In this document: positions 1-6,087 of the stretch, piece by piece
Position numbering within the stretch: the stretch's first letter is position 1
Layout of the letters: each line of letters begins with the position of its first letter
NCBI GenBank assembly: GCA_014380705.1
Contig: JACMJI010000015.1
Coordinates: forward strand, 1 to 7,867
Source of the DNA: Gorillibacterium sp.
GTDB taxonomy: Bacteria > Bacillota > Bacilli > Paenibacillales > NBRC-103111
Direction of reading: 5' to 3'
Length of the DNA stretch: 7,867 bases
Made by a program: the position numbers and the translations under genes
Notes under the pieces: generated by a model
What the model saw: the letters and a program-made list of their open reading frames with translations, nothing else
What the model was told of the DNA's origin: nothing
Database searches by the model: none

Positions 1-251
1 AAGTGCTTCAAGCTGCCTATAAGCGTACTCCAAAGATAGTGGAGTCGATGTTGCCAACTGCTTATGCCTATATGTATCGCTATCTTGCCCGGTTAGCGCT
101 TACTGGAGGCGACACAAAGCAAGCCCAGCAGTTCATGCGTCAGGCTTGGTCAACGGATCGCTCCATTTTTTACCAGGATCCTCGCTCTTTACTCACGCTG
201 CTAGCGGTACAGCTTGCTCCATTGTCAAAGCGCATGATGGTAGAATGGTAG
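1..251 (+). CDS. C-terminal fragment of a probable family 2 glycosyltransferase, 5' end outside window
   Basis: The reading frame is open from the window edge, so the first GTG at 3 is probably internal and the gene continues upstream. The visible ~80 residues are helical, with a TPR-like hairpin pattern (YRYLARLALTGGDTKQAQQF, then a D-x-P turn and a Leu-rich helix). I associate this with the C-terminal helical tail of Paenibacillus/Brevibacillus family 2 glycosyltransferases; the catalytic GT-A domain is not in view, so the name is tentative. The last ~10-15 codons (ending SKRMMVEW) are a frame-shifted reading of histidine kinase coding sequence, so the native C-terminus has been lost and the stop at 249-251 is accidental. 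Whether the truncated product works cannot be judged from here. Alternative: an unrelated TPR-containing protein. Confidence 0.45.
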   Translation, partial: VLQAAYKRTPKIVESMLPTAYAYMYRYLARLALTGGDTKQAQQFMRQAWSTDRSIFYQDPRSLLTLLAVQLAPLSKRMMVEW

Positions 252-322
252 CAGCAAACAATAAAGATGGTGGCGCAGTTTTTCGATTTATTCTGCCGCT
301 TGAGGGGAGTACAAACCATTGA
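212..322 (+). pseudogene. 3' remnant of a KdpD-like sensor histidine kinase
   Basis: In the frame whose codons include 251-253, the DNA reads SIVKAHDGRMVAANNKDGG followed directly by AVFRFILPL and a short tail ending at TGA 320-322. This is the G2-box end of a histidine kinase ATPase domain; the IV-x-AH-x-G and GGA-x-F-x-F-x-LPL patterns are typical, and the closest style I know is KdpD. Upstream of about 212 the kinase similarity disappears and the glycosyltransferase-like frame takes over, so the H-box, N-box, G1 box and the whole sensor part are missing. The TGA overlaps the TTG start of the response regulator by 4 bases (TTGA), the usual translational coupling of a kinase-regulator pair, which shows that this was once an intact two-component operon. 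The left boundary is uncertain by 10-15 bases. Confidence 0.75.
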
Positions 323-1047
323 GTACAAATAAGCAGGTTGTGCTGGTCGTTGAAGATGAAAGTGGGATCAGTAATTTCATTACGGCCATATTAACTTCCA
401 ACGAATACCATGTATTAAAAACAGAAACGGGCAAGGAAGCTATTTCTATGGTGGCTTCCTACAGTCCTGACTTGGTTCTGCTTGACTTAGGTTTACCTGA
501 TATGGACGGCTTGGAGGTACTTAAGAACATCAGACAATGGACCGGGATTCCCGTTATTGTTGTGTCTGCTCGTGGACATGAACGGGAGAAAGTGGAAGCT
601 CTTGATTTGGGAGCGGATGATTATGTGACGAAGCCATTTGGCACTTCTGAGTTGCTTGCTAGAATTCGCACGGCTATCCGACATAGTCAAAAAATCATGA
701 GTGAAGGGCAGTCGGATATCGAGAAAGTATCAATCGGGGAGCTAATCATTGATTACGGGAAAAGGATGATCACGCTAGTGGGTAAGGAAATTCATTTTAC
801 CCCAATTGAATATAAAATTGTAGTATTGTTATCCAAGCATGCTGGGAAGGTATTAACCTATGCTTTTATTAGTAGAGAAATATGGGGGCCGTATACCAAT
901 GAGAATCAAACACTTCGGGTCAATATGGCTAATATTCGCAGGAAAATAGAGGGGAACCCCGCAGAACCCAAGTACATTTTGACCGAGATTGGCGTTGGCT
1001 ACCGAATGATCGATGGAGATACTGCAGACATATTTATGGCGAAATAG
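319..1047 (+). CDS. kdpE: OmpR/PhoB-family response regulator, KdpE-like
   Basis: This is a 242-residue two-domain regulator. The receiver domain (about 6-120) has the acidic pair E12-D13, phosphoacceptor D56 in LLDLGLPDMDG, switch residues S83 and Y102, and K105 in the TKPF motif. A winged-helix DNA-binding domain follows (about 135-235) with the TPIEYKIV, GKVLT, LRVNMANIRRKIE and TEIGVGYRM signatures, very close to KdpE, which activates the kdpFABC high-affinity potassium ATPase genes on phosphorylation by KdpD. The TTG start is chosen because GAGGGGAG lies 9 bases upstream and because it overlaps the stop of the kinase remnant in the coupled manner expected. The kinase gene is reduced to its tail and no kdpFABC genes are in the window, so the regulator is an orphan here. 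It could be phosphorylated by another kinase or be decaying, but its coding sequence is intact. The assignment to KdpE rather than another OmpR-type regulator is by sequence feel. Confidence 0.8.
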   Translation: MSTNKQVVLVVEDESGISNFITAILTSNEYHVLKTETGKEAISMVASYSPDLVLLDLGLPDMDGLEVLKNIRQWTGIPVIVVSARGHEREKVEALDLGADDYVTKPFGTSELLARIRTAIRHSQKIMSEGQSDIEKVSIGELIIDYGKRMITLVGKEIHFTPIEYKIVVLLSKHAGKVLTYAFISREIWGPYTNENQTLRVNMANIRRKIEGNPAEPKYILTEIGVGYRMIDGDTADIFMAK

Positions 1048-1068
1048 GGTTATATTAGTAAGAATGTT

Positions 1069-1085
1069 CCATATAATGCATATGG
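1069..1085. promoter_or_regulatory. Short palindrome containing a TATAAT, possible promoter or operator
   Basis: CCATAT-AATGC-ATATGG has perfect 6-base arms around a 5-base centre and contains the consensus -10 hexamer TATAAT (1072-1077). It lies in the 60-base gap between the response regulator and the lipoprotein gene. A -35 at proper spacing is poor (GTTATA, 3 of 6 matches), and there is no T-run to make it a terminator. It may be an activator-dependent promoter for the lipoprotein gene, or chance in AT-rich DNA. Confidence 0.25.
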
Positions 1086-1107
1086 ACAACGGCCTTAGGA
1101 GAGAGCT

Positions 1108-2304
1108 ATGTATATCAAGCAGCAGGCAGCAGGTTTGACTCTATTGCTTTGTTTAGGGATTCTATTCGGCTGCGATACCAATAAAGCCCTTGTGTTAAAC
1201 AACAATCAGACATTTGAGGTTCCCCCCGGTAAAAATCTGAAAATGGTGATCGCAACCGATCTACATTATTTATCCAAAAGTCTAACGGATAAAGGGGAAG
1301 CTTTTCAGAGCTTCGTTGCGGGCGGTGATGGGAAAGAACTTGGCTACAGCGAAGAGATGTTTGATGCTTTTCTAGCAGACGTACAGAAACAGCGGCCAGA
1401 TATAGTTATCCTAAGCGGAGATTTGACCAATAATGGCGAGAAAAAAAGTCATTTGGATATGGCCCGGAGATTATTATTAATAGAGAAATCAGGCGCGCAG
1501 GTATATGTGATTCCCGGCAACCACGATATAGCAAACCCATGGGCAAGAGGATTTAGGGGTACGAAGCAATACAGGACCGATTTCATTCGTGCGAGTGAGT
1601 TTTCGCAAATCTATAACCGTTACGGATATGCTGAAGCGGTTTCAAGAGATAAGAAAACACTCAGCTATTTGGCTGCACCGAGTGAGCATCTGTGGCTGCT
1701 GATGTTGGATACGAGCCAATATCTTAACAATAAAAGGCTAGGTCATCCGCAACTCAATGGTAAAATTTCAAAATCAACGCTAAGATGGATCAAGAAGTGT
1801 AATAAGTTGGCTGCTGAGCAAGGTGCGGAATTGATTCCGGTGATGCATCATAGTCTGCTGAATCATAGTGATTTCAACCAGAAGGGGTTTACTCTTGACA
1901 ATAGCGAAGATGTACTGTATCAATTCCATAAGAACAGAATATCTGCCGTGCTAAGCGGTCATATTCACATACAGAATATTTGCTCCAATATACAGGACAA
2001 CCATCCTATATTCGATATTGCGACAAATGCTCTTTCGGTATATCCGCACAAATATGGAGTCGTTGCTTATCATATAAATAGCCGAATGTTCTCATATGAT
2101 ACGGTTTCGCTGAATGTGCAGCAATGGGCAGCGAATGCTTTACTCAAAGACGAAAATTTACTTCATTTTGAAGCCTATAGCCGTGGACATTTTGAGGAAA
2201 TTGCTTATCTAAGGAACTTTAATAATATCGATATGAATAACATATTCAATAACCAAAAGGACAATAATCATCTGAACATTCAATTGTCACCGATCAAGCG
2301 ATGA
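1108..2304 (+). CDS. Lipoprotein calcineurin-like metallophosphoesterase
   Basis: The 398-residue protein begins with a lipoprotein signal peptide: positive N-terminus, hydrophobic stretch 8-21 and lipobox LFGC with C22 as the predicted lipidated cysteine, so it should sit on the outer face of the membrane. The metallophosphoesterase fold then shows all the metal-ligand motifs in order: D51-x-H53 (ATDLHY), G104-D105-x-x-N108, G137-N138-H139-D140, H247-H248 and G284-H285-I286-H287. The family hydrolyses phosphomono- or diesters with a two-metal centre; the substrate here cannot be told, and exported relatives range from 3',5'-cyclic phosphodiesterases to wall polymer enzymes. About 110 residues, rich in Asn and aromatics, follow the last motif and probably form a C-terminal accessory region. 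TAGGAGAG precedes the ATG at proper spacing. The rhodanese gene starts 28 bases downstream, probably in the same transcript. Confidence 0.88.
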   Translation: MYIKQQAAGLTLLLCLGILFGCDTNKALVLNNNQTFEVPPGKNLKMVIATDLHYLSKSLTDKGEAFQSFVAGGDGKELGYSEEMFDAFLADVQKQRPDIVILSGDLTNNGEKKSHLDMARRLLLIEKSGAQVYVIPGNHDIANPWARGFRGTKQYRTDFIRASEFSQIYNRYGYAEAVSRDKKTLSYLAAPSEHLWLLMLDTSQYLNNKRLGHPQLNGKISKSTLRWIKKCNKLAAEQGAELIPVMHHSLLNHSDFNQKGFTLDNSEDVLYQFHKNRISAVLSGHIHIQNICSNIQDNHPIFDIATNALSVYPHKYGVVAYHINSRMFSYDTVSLNVQQWAANALLKDENLLHFEAYSRGHFEEIAYLRNFNNIDMNNIFNNQKDNNHLNIQLSPIKR

Positions 2305-2332
2305 TTACAATTTGATACAGGAGAGATGCTGA

Positions 2333-2650
2333 ATGGAATTTAGAGAACCGAAAGAAATCACGCCTAAAGAACTAGCTAAACGACTTGAACGAGGGGAGCC
2401 CGTGCAGGTTATCGATGTACGCGAGCCTGATGAGTGGGTTGAGGGATATATTGCAGGCTCTAAGCATATCCCGCTGGGACAATTGATGGAGAATCAACAT
2501 AAACTTGATCCAAGACATGAGATCATTATCGTGTGTAGAAGCGGGGGTAGAGCTGGGCGAGCCTGTGAGTTATTAAGCGGAAAAGGATTCAATGTCACCA
2601 ATTTAGTAGGCGGCCTCCTCGCATGGACGGGGAGTCTCACGCAAGGTTAA
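2333..2650 (+). CDS. Single-domain rhodanese-like sulfurtransferase
   Basis: At 105 residues the protein is one rhodanese domain with little else, the usual size of the GlpE/PspE-type single-domain class. It has the opening ITPKELAKRL, the IDVREPDEW-x-x-GYI-x-GS-x-HIPL block (26-48), and the active-site loop C68-R-S-G-G-R-A-G with catalytic cysteine C68, followed by the LVGGLLAW signature near the C-terminus. Such proteins carry a persulfide on this cysteine and transfer sulfur from thiosulfate or another donor to cyanide or a cellular thiol. No signal peptide is visible, so it is cytosolic. The start is supported by CAGGAGAG just upstream. It follows the lipoprotein phosphoesterase on the same strand and is terminated by the hairpin at 2732-2763. 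The physiological acceptor is unknown. Confidence 0.9.
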   Translation: MEFREPKEITPKELAKRLERGEPVQVIDVREPDEWVEGYIAGSKHIPLGQLMENQHKLDPRHEIIIVCRSGGRAGRACELLSGKGFNVTNLVGGLLAWTGSLTQG

Positions 2651-2661
2651 GAGTGAACAAC

Positions 2662-2772
2662 ATGGATATTGACGAAATGATGAAGGAGACCCATGATTTT
2701 TGTATTTCTATCACTTGCTGTTTGCGAATGGGGTTATCTTTTACTGAAGATAATCTTTTTTTTGTTATCTGA
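2662..2772 (+). CDS. Possible 36-codon small ORF after the rhodanese gene
   Basis: An ATG 11 bases after the rhodanese stop opens a 36-residue frame starting MDIDEMMKETHDFCIS, with a C-C pair near the middle, and closing at TGA 2770-2772. No convincing Shine-Dalgarno is present (GAGTG only). The last third is the intrinsic terminator stem and T-run, so most transcripts would end before its stop codon. I recognise no family. It is probably non-coding; it is listed because it is the only open frame that begins with an ATG directly after the rhodanese gene. Confidence 0.12.
   Translation: MDIDEMMKETHDFCISITCCLRMGLSFTEDNLFFVI
2732..2763 (+). terminator. Rho-independent terminator of the phosphoesterase-rhodanese unit
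   Basis: GGTTATCTT (2732-2740) pairs with AAGATAATC (2747-2755), a 9-bp stem with one G-U pair and a TTACTG loop, followed immediately by eight T residues (2756-2763). It separates the upstream transcript from the TetR promoter. Confidence 0.85.
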
Positions 2773-2789
2773 TTTCACAAAACATTCAT

Positions 2790-2818
2790 TAGACCGACGG
2801 TCGGTCTGGTGTTATACT
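2790..2818 (+). promoter_or_regulatory. Promoter of the TetR / 4Fe-4S protein operon
   Basis: A -10 box TATACT (2813-2818) stands 17 bases from a -35-like TAGACC (2790-2795, 4 of 6 matches to TTGACA). The hexamers and spacing fit a sigma-A promoter reading into the tetR-type gene, whose RBS starts 10 bases further on. The -35 and spacer are covered by the palindromic operator, so a bound repressor would exclude RNA polymerase. Confidence 0.6.
2791..2807. promoter_or_regulatory. Perfect 17-bp palindromic TetR-type operator
   Basis: AGACCGACGGTCGGTCT consists of two perfect 8-base inverted arms around a single central G. GACCGAC/GTCGGTC arms are a common motif for TetR-family repressors, and the site lies 35 bases upstream of a TetR-family gene on top of its predicted -35 and spacer. 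Autorepression of the operon is the straightforward reading. I saw no second copy elsewhere in the window. Confidence 0.8.
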
Positions 2819-2841
2819 GATGTTATTCGGAGGCGGTTGGA

Positions 2842-3486
2842 TTGAGCAGAGTGGTCAAGGCGGCAGGAGAACGAAAGCATGAGATCATCGTTGCAGCATC
2901 GGCCCTTTTTATAGAAAAAGGGTATGGGGAAGTGCCGATCAGTGAGATTCTGGACAAAGTTGGCATAGCCAAAGGAACGTTCTATCATTATTTCTCATCG
3001 AAAGAAGAGCTTTTGAGTGAAATTCTTGAGCGTAGGCTACAGCAGATTGGCAGGAAAGCTGATGAGATTGCGGCTCACGAAGCCATGCCCGCGATTGAGA
3101 AGCTTCGGTCAGTCATGGGGATTATCTTTATGAGTGGTCGGGGTCAAGAAGGGTTTGTCTTAGACCCAACAGATGAGCGGCACCTACTCATGCAGATGAA
3201 GCTGACAAATCTGTTCTATGGGAAGCTCAAGCCTGTGCTCTTAGCGATTACGGTGCAGGGAGTGAAAGAAGGTATTTTTCAGACAGGAGATCCGTCGGAT
3301 ATCACGGACCTATTGCTCAGGGGAATTACTAGCTTTACAAATCAATCCTTCCGCGAAATGATGGACCCGGGTGTTGCGATGCAAAAAATAAAAAGCATAG
3401 GGTTAGTGCTAACAAGAGTGTTAGGCTTGCCGGAGGATACCGCAGTGTTCCCGGTTATGAGCCCACAAGGAGAAGATAGACGATGA
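2842..3486 (+). CDS. TetR/AcrR-family transcriptional repressor
   Basis: This 214-residue regulator has the TetR-family N-terminal helix-turn-helix (about 12-58): the ALFIEKGY and ISEILDKVGIAKGTFYHYF motifs, with the recognition helix at roughly 41-51, then the K-E-E-L junction into the ligand domain. The C-terminal ligand-binding region (about 60-205) is all-helical and divergent, as usual, so the inducer cannot be predicted. TTG is taken as the start because CGGAGGCGG stands just upstream and the HTH begins a normal distance from it. The stop overlaps the next ATG by 4 bases (ATGA), so repressor and membrane iron-sulfur protein are co-translated. The perfect palindrome in its promoter strongly suggests autoregulation. 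The neighbouring acyl-CoA synthetase lacks this operator and is probably not under direct control. Confidence 0.9.
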   Translation: MSRVVKAAGERKHEIIVAASALFIEKGYGEVPISEILDKVGIAKGTFYHYFSSKEELLSEILERRLQQIGRKADEIAAHEAMPAIEKLRSVMGIIFMSGRGQEGFVLDPTDERHLLMQMKLTNLFYGKLKPVLLAITVQGVKEGIFQTGDPSDITDLLLRGITSFTNQSFREMMDPGVAMQKIKSIGLVLTRVLGLPEDTAVFPVMSPQGEDRR

Positions 3487-4220
3487 TTAATCAACGAAGA
3501 AGAAGGACTTTACTCTGGTTCTCGTTTTTATTGCTTCCGGTAAGTTTGAATTATTTTTCGCCTTATTTAATTATTGATGGACTGTTTCATGGGATCATTG
3601 GAGGGGCATTTCTGGTATGGAGTGGGTTTTTTCTTAGCTCTCTTGTGTTTGGTCGGGCGGCTTGCTCATACGTGTGCCCTTATGGGGGACTGCAAATGAC
3701 AATGGATAAGGTATTGGGTAAACCGCTTAAGCAAGTTCCTTTCCTACGCGGGTTCAGAATTGGTTTAGGGTTGGTATGGGCCTTGTTTATCCTTTATCCA
3801 TTGGTAGATCATCTATCGGGATTGCGATTAAATCCGCTATATATGACCGAGAGTGGAATATCGGCCGATAACTGGGCTAAGCTGCTTTTTTATTATTTTA
3901 TCGTGATTATGTTAGGGTTATTGCCATTATTCATGGGTAAGCGGGCGACTTGTCATTACGTATGTCCAATGTCAATTCTAAACATAGCAGGCAGTAAGCT
4001 GAAGGATCACTATAAATGGCGGTCGCTTCATCTAGAAGGCGACAAAGAAAAGTGCGTATCCTGCGGAAAGTGCAGTAAGGCATGTTCAATGAGTCTTCCT
4101 GTAACGGAGATGGTACAGACCGGCAAGCTGCAGCATACAGAATGCATTCTCTGCGGTGAGTGTGTAAGTGCTTGCGGGACAGGTGCAGTACAACGAACAT
4201 GGAAGTGGAAAAAGTTTTAA
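3483..4220 (+). CDS. Polytopic membrane protein with two 4Fe-4S clusters (NapH/YccM-type)
   Basis: The 245-residue protein joins a membrane part to a C-terminal bacterial ferredoxin module. Hydrophobic segments lie near 9-31, 36-56, 91-108 and 132-151. Two C-x-x-x-C-P motifs, C61-SYV-C65-P and C157-HYV-C161-P, each follow a transmembrane pair, as in the NapH/NosR/CcoG group. Two cluster-binding motifs come next: C191-x-x-C194-x-x-C197-x-x-x-C201 and C221-x-x-C224-x-x-C227-x-x-x-C231. Related proteins pass electrons between membrane quinols and redox partners. No catalytic partner subunit is encoded nearby, so its substrate is unknown. Neither 4Fe-4S motif has the usual proline after the fourth cysteine, a mild departure. 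AAGGAG lies 10 bases before the ATG, and the start overlaps the repressor stop. Confidence 0.87.
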   Translation: MINQRRRRTLLWFSFLLLPVSLNYFSPYLIIDGLFHGIIGGAFLVWSGFFLSSLVFGRAACSYVCPYGGLQMTMDKVLGKPLKQVPFLRGFRIGLGLVWALFILYPLVDHLSGLRLNPLYMTESGISADNWAKLLFYYFIVIMLGLLPLFMGKRATCHYVCPMSILNIAGSKLKDHYKWRSLHLEGDKEKCVSCGKCSKACSMSLPVTEMVQTGKLQHTECILCGECVSACGTGAVQRTWKWKKF

Positions 4221-4231
4221 GGAAAGTATTG

Positions 4232-4256
4232 AGCTGCACTCTGTGCGGCTTTTTTT
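4232..4256 (+). terminator. Rho-independent terminator of the TetR / 4Fe-4S operon
   Basis: AGCTGCAC (4232-4239) and GTGCGGCT (4243-4250) form an 8-bp stem with one U-G pair and a 3-base loop, followed by a run of T residues to 4256. It begins 11 bases after the stop codon. Confidence 0.87.
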
Positions 4257-4269
4257 GTGTTAAAAGAAT

Positions 4270-4298
4270 TTGAACTAGTTTTATGAAAGTGGTAGACT
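4270..4298 (+). promoter_or_regulatory. Promoter of the acyl-CoA synthetase gene
   Basis: TTGAAC (4270-4275) and TAGACT (4293-4298) are separated by exactly 17 bases, 4 of 6 matches each to the sigma-A hexamers. It follows the upstream terminator and leaves a leader of roughly 75 bases before the TTG start. A small inverted repeat GAGG-act-CCTC lies in the leader (about 4306-4315), too short to call an operator. Confidence 0.5.
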
Positions 4299-4381
4299 TT
4301 CTCAAGAGGACTCCTCATTCTAATAAAGCTGAGAACATCCCCCTGAACACAGGCATCTTTTAATAAAGGAGAAGGTTCAAA

Positions 4382-5974
4382 TTGCTATTTAAACAATGGA
4401 TTGCACCTGAATATTACAATCTAACTTCAGAAATGGAGCACCATGACTCTACTAAGCTTGCGCTCAAATGGTTAGATGAGCAGGGTGTTTACGAAGAGAT
4501 CACTTACGGTGAACTATTAAGGATGGCTAATCAACTCGCAAATGGGCTAGTAGACCTTGGACTTCGTAAAGGAGACCGAGTACTCGTTATGGTGCCTCGG
4601 AGGATCATTGCTTATGTTATATATCTGGCATGTTTGAAGATGGGACTGGCTATTATCCCCTCCTCGGAAATGCTCCGCGCCAAGGATCTAGCTTATCGAC
4701 TTCACCATTCAGAGGCTCGGGCAGTTATAGCTTGGTCGGATGCTACACAGGAAGTGGATAAGATTGGAGAAGATACTCCTTCACTTGATTATCGCATCGC
4801 CGTTTCAGCTAAGGGAGCTGAGATTAAGGCTAGTTGGCTAGGTTTGGAGCAATTGATGGAAGGCCAATCCGATACCTTCGCTGCGGTGGACACTCATCGG
4901 GATGATATGGCAATTCTTGCTTATACCTCTGGAACGACTGGCAATCCTAAAGGCGTTGTACATAGTCATGGCTGGGGTTATGCTCACCTGCGAATCACTG
5001 CCTCTCTCTGGTTGGATATCAAGGAATCGGATACGGTATGGGCGACGGCTGCACCAGGTTGGCAGAAGTGGATTTGGAGTCCGTTTCTATCCATCCTTGG
5101 AAGCGGAGCCACGGGGTTTGTGTACAACGGATCCTTCCAACCGAACCGGTATTTGGAGCTCATGCAGGATTATGGCATACAGGTGTTATGCTGCACACCA
5201 ACAGAATATCGACTAATGGCGAAAATCGATGGTCTTAACCGATATGATTTGTCTAACTTACGTAGTGCAGTATCGGCTGGTGAGCCGTTAAACGAGGAGG
5301 TCATCAACGAATTCCGGCGCCATTTTAACTTAACCATTCGTGACGGCTACGGGCAAACCGAAAGCACCCTGCTAATCGGGACGTTGCTGGATGCACCCTT
5401 GCGAATCGGTTCCATGGGGAGATCCATTGCTGAAGGACTTGTAGAAATTATTGACGAAGCAGGGAACCCGCTTCCTGCGGGACAAGTAGGGGATATTGCC
5501 GTTCGTTCAGATATGCCAGCGTTGTTCCAAAGCTATTATCAAGATCCTGAACGAAAACCAGCTTGCATGCATGGCAGTTTCTTTGTGACGGGTGATCGGG
5601 CCAAAAAAGATGCGGAAGGGTACTTCTGGTTTGAAGGGCGCGGGGATGATATTATTATTAGCTCAGGTTACACGATAGGTCCGTTTGAGGTAGAAGAAGC
5701 ACTTATGAAGCATCAAGCCGTAAAAGAATGTGCTGTTGTAGCTAGTCCTGATTATATTCGGGGTCATGTTGTCAAAGCCTTTATCGTATTAAAAGAAGGT
5801 ATAGCGGGTACACCGGAGCTCATTAAAGAGCTTCAGGACCAAGTGAAGGAATGGACGGCTCCTTATAAGTATCCACGAAAGATAGAATTTATAAAGGATC
5901 TTCCGAAGACCAATTCGGGTAAGATCCGCAGAATAGAACTGCGGCAGCAGGAGCAAGCAAATTCGCAGGATTAA
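4382..5974 (+). CDS. Acyl-CoA synthetase (AMP-forming), MbcS/acetyl-CoA synthetase-like
   Basis: This 530-residue adenylate-forming enzyme activates a carboxylic acid to acyl-AMP and then acyl-CoA. The signatures appear in order: phosphate-binding loop YTSGTTGNPKG at 181-191, the W-x-W-SPF region near 225-235, DGYGQTE at 321-327 (adenine and carboxylate pocket), TGD with D405, the GRGDDII hinge, and the catalytic lysine K514 in LPKTNSGKIRR of the mobile C-terminal domain. Length and the AAPGWQKW pocket resemble medium- or branched-chain acyl-CoA synthetases (MbcS type) more than true acetyl-CoA synthetases, which are about 100 residues longer. The exact acid is not determinable. The TTG start is supported by AAAGGAG ten bases upstream. 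The gene is monocistronic, with a promoter at 4270-4298 and a terminator at 6005-6041. Confidence 0.9.
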   Translation: MLFKQWIAPEYYNLTSEMEHHDSTKLALKWLDEQGVYEEITYGELLRMANQLANGLVDLGLRKGDRVLVMVPRRIIAYVIYLACLKMGLAIIPSSEMLRAKDLAYRLHHSEARAVIAWSDATQEVDKIGEDTPSLDYRIAVSAKGAEIKASWLGLEQLMEGQSDTFAAVDTHRDDMAILAYTSGTTGNPKGVVHSHGWGYAHLRITASLWLDIKESDTVWATAAPGWQKWIWSPFLSILGSGATGFVYNGSFQPNRYLELMQDYGIQVLCCTPTEYRLMAKIDGLNRYDLSNLRSAVSAGEPLNEEVINEFRRHFNLTIRDGYGQTESTLLIGTLLDAPLRIGSMGRSIAEGLVEIIDEAGNPLPAGQVGDIAVRSDMPALFQSYYQDPERKPACMHGSFFVTGDRAKKDAEGYFWFEGRGDDIIISSGYTIGPFEVEEALMKHQAVKECAVVASPDYIRGHVVKAFIVLKEGIAGTPELIKELQDQVKEWTAPYKYPRKIEFIKDLPKTNSGKIRRIELRQQEQANSQD

Positions 5975-6004
5975 ATTAAGATTAATGTTCTATAACAGAA
6001 AAGA

Positions 6005-6041
6005 GGCAGCCTAGGACTCTAGTTTCTCGTCCTAGGCTGCC
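6005..6041. terminator. Bidirectional terminator between convergent genes
   Basis: GGCAGCCTAGGAC (6005-6017) and GTCCTAGGCTGCC (6029-6041) are perfect 13-base inverted arms with an 11-base loop. The + strand side is followed by GTTCGTTTT, and the - strand side by TCTTTTCT, so it can end both the acyl-CoA synthetase transcript and the arsM transcript. Confidence 0.8.
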
Positions 6042-6087
6042 GTTCGTTTTCCAACATAGTGAAAACAAGGATCCTTCGACTTGCTAA

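Noticed and set aside
853..1089. Minus-strand open frame opposite the response regulator DNA-binding domain
   Set aside because: Shadow of a well-conserved gene, with no initiation signal or domain.
2693..2845. About 50-codon hydrophobic open frame starting at ATG 2693 with AAGGAG just upstream
   Set aside because: The SD-to-start spacing is only 4 bases, and the frame runs through the terminator, the TetR operator and the promoter, ending at the TetR start. Its composition follows these sites, not a protein.
3931..4305. Minus-strand open frame of 124 codons over the ferredoxin part
   Set aside because: It lies opposite the cluster-binding cysteines and the terminator of the 4Fe-4S gene and shows no recognisable protein features.
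4221..4381. Riboswitch or T-box leader before the acyl-CoA synthetase
   Set aside because: The leader after the predicted promoter is only about 75 bases and has no terminator/antiterminator pair or recognisable aptamer core.
4902..5238. Plus-strand open frames inside the acyl-CoA synthetase gene
   Set aside because: They are out-of-frame shadows of a gene whose motifs are complete in the main frame; no ribosome binding site or family similarity is visible.
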